From Clostridia bacterium (GTDB lineage: Bacteria > Bacillota > Clostridia > Oscillospirales > CAG-272), in contig CAADYN010000004.1 of NCBI GenBank assembly GCA_900753285.1, forward strand, positions 1-25,733: a stretch of DNA of 25,733 bases. Direction: 5' to 3'. The notes under the pieces were generated by a model, which saw nothing but the letters and a program-made list of their open reading frames with translations, was not told the origin of the DNA and did no database searches. This document shows positions 20,905 to 25,733 of this stretch, piece after piece (the first letter of the stretch is position 1; each line of letters begins with the position of its first letter). The translations under genes were made by a program, and so were the position numbers.

Positions 20905-23862
20905 ATGGCAAAACAAGTCAGAAGCTACAGCGAGCTTTCCCCGAACCCGAGCTATGAGCTTATGTATGAAGAATACCTCGACGATATCCGTTCGTCCGGT
21001 ATTATACTCAGACACAAAAAGTCCGGCGCGAGAGTTGCGGTAATGTCAAACGACGACTCAAACAAGCTCTTCTGCGCGGCTTTCCGTACGCCACCGACAA
21101 ACAGCACCGGTGTTCCGCATATCATAGAGCATTCCGTTCTCAACGGCTCGAAGCATTTCCCGTCCCGCGACCCGTTCATGCAGCTTGTCAAAGGCTCGCT
21201 CAACACCTTCCTCAACGCGATGACCTATCCCGACAAAACGCTTTATCCTGTAGCTACCTGCAACGATAAGGACTTCAAAAACCTTATGCACGTCTACCTC
21301 GACTCCGTTTTCTATCCTAATATTTATAAGTACCGTCAGATTTTCATGCAGGAAGGCTGGCACTACGAGATGGAGAACGCTGACGATGAGCTTAAGGTCA
21401 ACGGCGTCGTATACAGTGAGATGAAGGGCGCGTCTTCATCCCCCGACAACGCTATGTGGGAGACAGTTTCCAAGACAATGTTCCCCGACACTACCTACGG
21501 CGTAAATTCCGGCGGCGACCCTGCTGTTATTCCCGAGCTTTCATATGAGCAGTTCCTTGAATTCCCCCGCAGCCATTATCATCCGTCAAATTCCTACATA
21601 TTTATATATGGCGACTGCGACATGGATGAGAGACTCGAGTTCCTCGATAAGGAATACCTCTCAAACTTCGATAAGATAGACCCGCACTCCGAGGTTGAGC
21701 ATCAGAAGCATTTCGGAACAAACACCCCGAAGATAGTTCACGAAAAGTATTCAGTAGGTCAGACAGACGCAATCGACGGCAAGTCCTATCTTGTGTTCTC
21801 AGCTCTCGGCGGAAACAGTGTCGATGTGCTTGAAGCAAGAGCAGCATCAGTTATCGCATATGTTCTCTTCAACGCGGAAGGCGCTCCAGTTAAGCAGGCT
21901 CTCCTTGACGCTGGCATCGGCGAAGAAGTATTCGGCTACTATGAATCCCACCAGATTGAAGACAACTTCGTAATCGCGGCAAAGTACGCAAAGTCCGAGG
22001 ACGCCGAAAAGTTCCGCGATATCATAATGGACACTCTTCGTGAGCAGGTCGAGAACGGCATCAACGAAAAGGCTATCCTTGCAACTCTCAACAGCCGCGA
22101 ATTCAGTTTCCGTGAAGCGGACTACGGCGGATATCCGAGAGGACTTGACGTTGCTACAGATATGCTCCAGTCTTGGCTCTACGACGACAGCACCGCACTT
22201 TCGTATATGCACTACCTTGACGACTGTGCAGAGCTGAAAAAGAAAATAGGCACAGGATACTTTGAGAACATCATAAAGAAGTATATTCTCGAATCCGACC
22301 ACTGCGCGCTCATCACGATTGACCCCGAAAGAGGACTCAACGACAAGAAAAACGAAGAGCTCAAGGAAAAGCTCGAGAGCTACAAGAAGTCACTTTCGGC
22401 TGATGAAATTCGGAAAATCGTTGACGATACCAAGGAACTCCGTGAGTATCAGAACCATGTGCCTACCGAAGAAGAACAGAACTGCATTCCTTCACTCGAG
22501 AGAAGCGACATTCCGCGCGAAGGTATTCCTTATTATAATGAAGAAATCACAGTCGGCGGCACAAAGACCGTATTCCACGACGTCGACACAAACGGCATAA
22601 CCTACGCAAATCTCTACTTCAATATAGGAAAGCTGCCGCGCGAATATGTGCCTTATCTCTCCGTACTCGGAAACGTTCTCGGCAGAGTTGACACCGCAAA
22701 GCACACCTACAACGAGCTGAACTTTGATAAGCTCATGAATCTCGGCGGAATCTGGACAGGTCCCTCCACATCTGTAAAGTATAAGACTCTCGACGACTAC
22801 ATTCCTCTCTACGGAATCTACACAAAGATGATGTCCGACAAGACCGATTATGCGCTTGAGCTTGCGGAAGAAATCGTTCTTACCTCAAAGCTCGACGACA
22901 AGAAGAGACTCCGCGACATCCTTGCCGAAATGAAGTCCGGTAAGAGAAACGAAATCATCAACAACGGTAACTCGGTCGCCGGCGCAAGAGCAAGGTCATA
23001 CTTCTCAAAGGTTGAGTGCTACTATCAGGATCTCGGCGGAATAGACTTCTACCTCTTCCTTACTGATATTCTCGACAACTGGGACGCAAAGGCTGACGAG
23101 TTCATAGAAAAGCTCACCGCCGTCAAGAATTACGTCTTCAATCCCGCGACTATGTTCCTTGACCTCGCGTCCGACAAGCAGGGAAGAGATATCCTCGACG
23201 AAAAGCTCCCCGCGTTCGCAAAGGCTATAGGCGAAGTCGAACACGGCTCACTCGGCGAATTTGTCGACTACATCCCCGAAAAGAAGAACGAAGGAATCCT
23301 CATCCCGTCTCAGGTTCAGTATGCGGCTCAGGCAGGAAACCTCGTATTCGACGGCAACAGATACAACGGCGCATACAGAGTAGTACAGTCCGCTATCAAT
23401 ATCGACTACCTCTATCAGCAGATAAGAGTTAAGGGCGGCGCATACGGCTGCGGCTGCGGATTTGATTCATACTGCGACAATCTTACCTTTACTACATACC
23501 GTGACCCGAAGCTCGCCGAAAGCTACAATGTATTCAAAGGCACGGGCGAATTCATCAGAAACTACGACTTTGATGAAAAAGAGCTTACGAAGTTCATAAT
23601 CGGCGCGTTCTCCGGCTACGAAAGACCTCTCTCAAACGCGGGCAAGGCAAGACGTTCGTTCAGTGCATACATGACGGGTATCACATACGAGGACGTTTTA
23701 CGAGAAAGAGCGGAAATGCTCGACATCACCAAGGAACAGTTCAAGGCGTCCGCTGATGTTTTCGACAAGGTTTGCGCTCAGGACTACATCTGCACGGTCG
23801 GAAACGAAACCAAGCTCAAGGAAAATGCGGAGCTTTTCGACACGCTCATTACAATAAACTAA
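20905..23862 (+). CDS. M16C metallopeptidase, presequence-protease-like
   Basis: This cytosolic zinc peptidase (985 residues) degrades unstructured peptides inside a two-half closed chamber. The inverted zinc motif HIIEH covers residues 72-76 (His72, catalytic Glu75, His76). The third zinc ligand is probably Glu172 in VVYSEMKGA, 96 residues after His76, close to the spacing in human PreP. The length fits single-chain M16C enzymes. The C-terminal half carries RVKGGAYGCGCGF near 849, the part that closes over the substrate. No signal peptide is present. The ATG follows AAAGGA at about 9 bases. The gene is monocistronic with its own promoter and divergent from the ABC exporter. A role in general peptide turnover is most likely. 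Confidence 0.95.
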   Translation: MAKQVRSYSELSPNPSYELMYEEYLDDIRSSGIILRHKKSGARVAVMSNDDSNKLFCAAFRTPPTNSTGVPHIIEHSVLNGSKHFPSRDPFMQLVKGSLNTFLNAMTYPDKTLYPVATCNDKDFKNLMHVYLDSVFYPNIYKYRQIFMQEGWHYEMENADDELKVNGVVYSEMKGASSSPDNAMWETVSKTMFPDTTYGVNSGGDPAVIPELSYEQFLEFPRSHYHPSNSYIFIYGDCDMDERLEFLDKEYLSNFDKIDPHSEVEHQKHFGTNTPKIVHEKYSVGQTDAIDGKSYLVFSALGGNSVDVLEARAASVIAYVLFNAEGAPVKQALLDAGIGEEVFGYYESHQIEDNFVIAAKYAKSEDAEKFRDIIMDTLREQVENGINEKAILATLNSREFSFREADYGGYPRGLDVATDMLQSWLYDDSTALSYMHYLDDCAELKKKIGTGYFENIIKKYILESDHCALITIDPERGLNDKKNEELKEKLESYKKSLSADEIRKIVDDTKELREYQNHVPTEEEQNCIPSLERSDIPREGIPYYNEEITVGGTKTVFHDVDTNGITYANLYFNIGKLPREYVPYLSVLGNVLGRVDTAKHTYNELNFDKLMNLGGIWTGPSTSVKYKTLDDYIPLYGIYTKMMSDKTDYALELAEEIVLTSKLDDKKRLRDILAEMKSGKRNEIINNGNSVAGARARSYFSKVECYYQDLGGIDFYLFLTDILDNWDAKADEFIEKLTAVKNYVFNPATMFLDLASDKQGRDILDEKLPAFAKAIGEVEHGSLGEFVDYIPEKKNEGILIPSQVQYAAQAGNLVFDGNRYNGAYRVVQSAINIDYLYQQIRVKGGAYGCGCGFDSYCDNLTFTTYRDPKLAESYNVFKGTGEFIRNYDFDEKELTKFIIGAFSGYERPLSNAGKARRSFSAYMTGITYEDVLRERAEMLDITKEQFKASADVFDKVCAQDYICTVGNETKLKENAELFDTLITIN

Positions 23863-23965
23863 TAAATAGTTCATTTACTTGTTAAACAACACTGTTATTT
23901 TTTGTCATTTGTGAAGTGGCAATGTATATATTGTGCAAATGAGAGTAAAATTTTATACACAGCTA

Positions 23966-23994
23966 TTGACAAAAAGTTGAATCGGTGGTAGAAT
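23966..23994 (+). promoter_or_regulatory. Strong promoter of the discoidin-like surface protein
   Basis: TTGACA (23966-23971), a 17-base spacer, then TAGAAT (23989-23994), with TGG just before as in an extended -10. It leaves a leader of about 70 nt before the TTG start at 24071. The rest of the 208-base gap shows nothing clear beyond a weak 4-bp hairpin near 23885-23896. Confidence 0.82.
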
Positions 23995-24070
23995 AAGCTT
24001 TGTACAGGACGGACAAAATTATTTTTTCGTCATTGTTCTGATTATCTCATTTTATTTTTTAAGGAGTGAC

Positions 24071-25216
24071 TTGCAAAAGGAAAAATTACTTGCAGTTATC
24101 GTTGCAGCTCTCATGCTCGGCTCTTTCGCCGTTACAGCATCCGCAGCTGACCTCGCTAACTACGCTAAAGACGATACAGCTACAGAATGGGTAGCAGGCG
24201 AAACAGAAGGTACACAGACTGTTACATACGACCTCGGCGGAATTAAGCCTCTCGGATACTTCCAGATCACATGGGGCGAAAATGTTCCTGCTGCGTTTAC
24301 TGTAGCAACAAGCTCTGACAACTCTTCTTTCGCTGACCAGTACACAACAACTGATAACGCAGCAGCAGTTTCAGAAATCGAAGTTGCAGCCGTTACATCA
24401 CGTTACGTAAAGATCACCATCACAGGTGAAGGCTCTTACGAAGTTAAGGAACTTATCGTTCGTAAGACAAAGGACGAAGTTGATACATCTGCTGATGCTA
24501 AGTATCCTTCCTCCGGCGTTTCCGTTCCCGATGGCTCCATTATCATCAACGGCACAGTAATCGGTAACGAAACAGGTTGGGGCGGAAACCCTGACACAGG
24601 TGCTGCTGCTGCATTCGACGGCGACATCAACACATTCTTCGACCCGCTCGGAACAGGCGACGGCTTCTGCGGTATGGATGCAGGCAAGCCTTACGTTCTC
24701 ACAAAGGTTGCTATTCACCCCAGAGACGCTCAGCTCGCACGTTTCTACGGCGCTACTATCCAGGGTTCCAACGACGGTGAAGAGTGGACAGACATCTGGA
24801 TGAGCCTTGACGAAGCTACAGAGTGGACATGGCAGGAAGTTGAAGCTGATGATTTCGACGAATCCGGCGTTGCTTATCGTTACTATCGTTACTACAACAT
24901 GCTCAGCCACGGCGACGTTGCAGAAGTAGAATTCTACGGTTATCCGGAAGACGGCGTTGTTGAAGCTGCTGCAGAGACAGAAGCTGCTCCCGCAGAAACA
25001 GAAGCTGAGACAGAAGCTCCCGCAGCAGAGGAAACAACAGCTCCCGCTGAGACAGAAGCTCCTGCTGAAGAGACAGAAGCTCCCGAAGAAACAGTAGAAA
25101 CACCCGCTGAAACAACTAAGGAAGAAGCTCCTCAGACATTCGATGCAGGTATCGCAGCAGCAGCTGCAGCAGCAGTTTCCGCTATCGGCTACGCTCTCTC
25201 CAAGAAGAGAAAGTAA
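24071..25216 (+). CDS. Secreted discoidin-like protein with stalk and PQTFD-type C-terminal anchor
   Basis: This 381-residue surface protein probably starts at TTG 24071, just after AAGGAG at 24061-24066. No ATG gives a complete signal peptide. The signal peptide covers residues 1-25, with cleavage after ASA. Residues about 27-133 look like an F5/8 type C (discoidin) fold, with VTYDLGG, FTVATSSDNSSF and RYVKITITG. Residues about 150-296 look like a second, related module (TGAAAAFDGDINTFFDP, IQGSNDGEEWTDI, YRYYRYYN). A Glu/Ala/Thr/Pro-rich stalk covers about 298-353. The end is APQTFDAG, a hydrophobic Ala-rich helix (361-376) and SKKRK. That layout is a sortase-type sorting signal with a noncanonical motif. 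The protein probably binds glycans or surface polymers, but the ligand is unknown. Confidence 0.82.
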   Translation: MQKEKLLAVIVAALMLGSFAVTASAADLANYAKDDTATEWVAGETEGTQTVTYDLGGIKPLGYFQITWGENVPAAFTVATSSDNSSFADQYTTTDNAAAVSEIEVAAVTSRYVKITITGEGSYEVKELIVRKTKDEVDTSADAKYPSSGVSVPDGSIIINGTVIGNETGWGGNPDTGAAAAFDGDINTFFDPLGTGDGFCGMDAGKPYVLTKVAIHPRDAQLARFYGATIQGSNDGEEWTDIWMSLDEATEWTWQEVEADDFDESGVAYRYYRYYNMLSHGDVAEVEFYGYPEDGVVEAAAETEAAPAETEAETEAPAAEETTAPAETEAPAEETEAPEETVETPAETTKEEAPQTFDAGIAAAAAAAVSAIGYALSKKRK

Positions 25217-25243
25217 TATCCCGCTGACTTCATGTCAATAAAG

Positions 25244-25276
25244 AAAGAATCGGTACGAAATGCCGGTTCTTTTTTT
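25244..25276 (+). terminator. Intrinsic terminator after the discoidin-like gene
   Basis: AAAGAATCGG (25244-25253) pairs with CCGGTTCTTT (25263-25272), with one G-U pair and a 9-base loop. The T-run covers 25270-25276. Confidence 0.85.
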
Positions 25277-25349
25277 GCAATTTTTGTACTAAAACCGACA
25301 TAACTAAATAATAGTCGCGATATAATTAATGTAAAACTCATAAAAGGCA

Positions 25350-25378
25350 TTGACTTTTTCACTGACGTAATGTATAAT
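25350..25378 (+). promoter_or_regulatory. Near-consensus promoter of the CBM9-like secreted protein
   Basis: TTGACT (25350-25355), a 17-base spacer, then TATAAT (25373-25378). A small perfect hairpin TCCGT-TAG-ACGGA (25392-25404) lies at the predicted 5' end of the transcript. It could protect the mRNA end or be an operator. Confidence 0.85.
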
Positions 25379-25433
25379 ATCTATACACTAATCCGTTAGA
25401 CGGAATTGAGTGACACTATAATGAGGTGAAAAA

Positions 25434-25733
25434 ATGAAAAAACTGTTTGCTTTGATCCTGACAACATTGCTCGTTACTACTATGGCTGTTTCTGCATTCG
25501 CATCTGAAGCCGGTGCGTGCAAGGGTATAGTTCCGAAGGTTGAAGCCGGTTCGGTTGTTATCGACGGTACAAAGGATGCGGCATACGATAACGCGCTCTG
25601 CGTTGACATTAACCAGTTCCTCTCCGGCGCAGATCTCGGTACATACGGCAAGGCTTATATGCTTTGGACCGACGGCTCATACTATCTTTTCGTTGAAGTA
25701 TTTGACGAAGACGTTGCCACACCCTCCGAAAAC
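25434..25733 (+). CDS. Secreted protein with CBM9/DOMON-like domain, 3'-truncated by window edge
   Basis: One hundred codons are visible and the frame is open at the window end. The ATG at 25434 follows GAGGTG by 5 bases. MKKLFALILTTLLVTTMAVS starts a typical Sec signal peptide, with cleavage likely after AFA near residue 23. The mature start, VVIDGTKDAAYDNAL near 40-54 followed by KAYMLWTDGSYYLFVEVFDED near 70-92, has the pattern of family 9 carbohydrate-binding modules and related sugar-binding domains. It is probably an extracellular glycan-binding protein or the N-terminal part of a larger enzyme. It follows another secreted adhesin-like gene, but each has its own promoter. Confidence 0.8.
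   Translation, partial: MKKLFALILTTLLVTTMAVSAFASEAGACKGIVPKVEAGSVVIDGTKDAAYDNALCVDINQFLSGADLGTYGKAYMLWTDGSYYLFVEVFDEDVATPSEN

Noticed and set aside
23885..23903. Terminator after the M16C peptidase gene
   Set aside because: AACA/TGTT is only a 4-bp AT-rich stem before the T-run, too weak to call.
1196..25433. CRISPR array or cas genes to accompany the Card1-like protein
   Set aside because: No regularly spaced direct repeats and no cas-like protein were seen on either strand.

Overview
The window looks like a chromosomal segment from a Gram-positive anaerobe of class Clostridia, probably an uncultured gut Oscillospiraceae or Ruminococcaceae type. The grounds are AGGAGG-type ribosome binding sites, textbook TTGACA/TATAAT promoters, intrinsic terminators with T-runs, several lipoprotein signal peptides, and protein families typical of that group. 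The taxon is inferred from style and gene families, not from a marker gene. No rRNA, tRNA, transposase, phage gene or CRISPR array was seen.

Region 1 (1-7072, + strand) is a nucleoside uptake and salvage locus. It holds the 3' part of deoC, then deoD, a BMP-family nucleoside-binding lipoprotein, a double-domain ABC ATPase, two permeases, and uridine kinase. Imported nucleosides would be phosphorolysed by DeoD, with deoxyribose-phosphate cleaved by DeoC, or phosphorylated by Udk. The binding-protein gene carries one in-frame TAA directly after its lipobox (1547-1549), while the rest of the reading frame is intact. A strong promoter precedes it and a terminator hairpin separates it from the ATPase gene.

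Region 2 (7080-9382) holds a monocistronic gene for a CARF-like plus PD-(D/E)xK protein of the Card1/DUF1887 type, with no CRISPR-Cas gene nearby. It converges through a large shared terminator on a CYTH-domain phosphohydrolase. A 71-residue conserved-looking small protein follows.

Region 3 (9411-16819, - strand) encodes three tandem paralogous lipoproteins of about 780 residues. Each has a propeller-like N-terminal half fused to an ABC solute-binding C-terminal half, and none has a permease gene beside it. A consensus promoter drives the first-transcribed gene (the highest coordinates), and an extended -10 promoter drives the last.

Region 4 (16824-20760, - strand) is a two-gene heterodimeric ABC exporter with one degenerate Walker B. 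Its roughly 140-nt leader contains a terminator-like hairpin starting at the predicted transcription start, which suggests transcription attenuation.

Region 5 (20804-25733, + strand) contains a cytosolic M16C (PreP-like) metallopeptidase transcribed divergently from the exporter. A TTG-initiated secreted protein follows, with two discoidin-like domains, a Glu/Ala/Thr/Pro-rich stalk and a PQTFD-type C-terminal anchor. The window ends inside a second secreted protein with a CBM9-like domain, behind a near-consensus promoter.

The points most worth a second look are the orphan Card1-like nuclease, the nonsense codon in the binding protein, the exporter leader, the triplicated propeller-solute-binding lipoproteins, and the PQTFD anchor signal.
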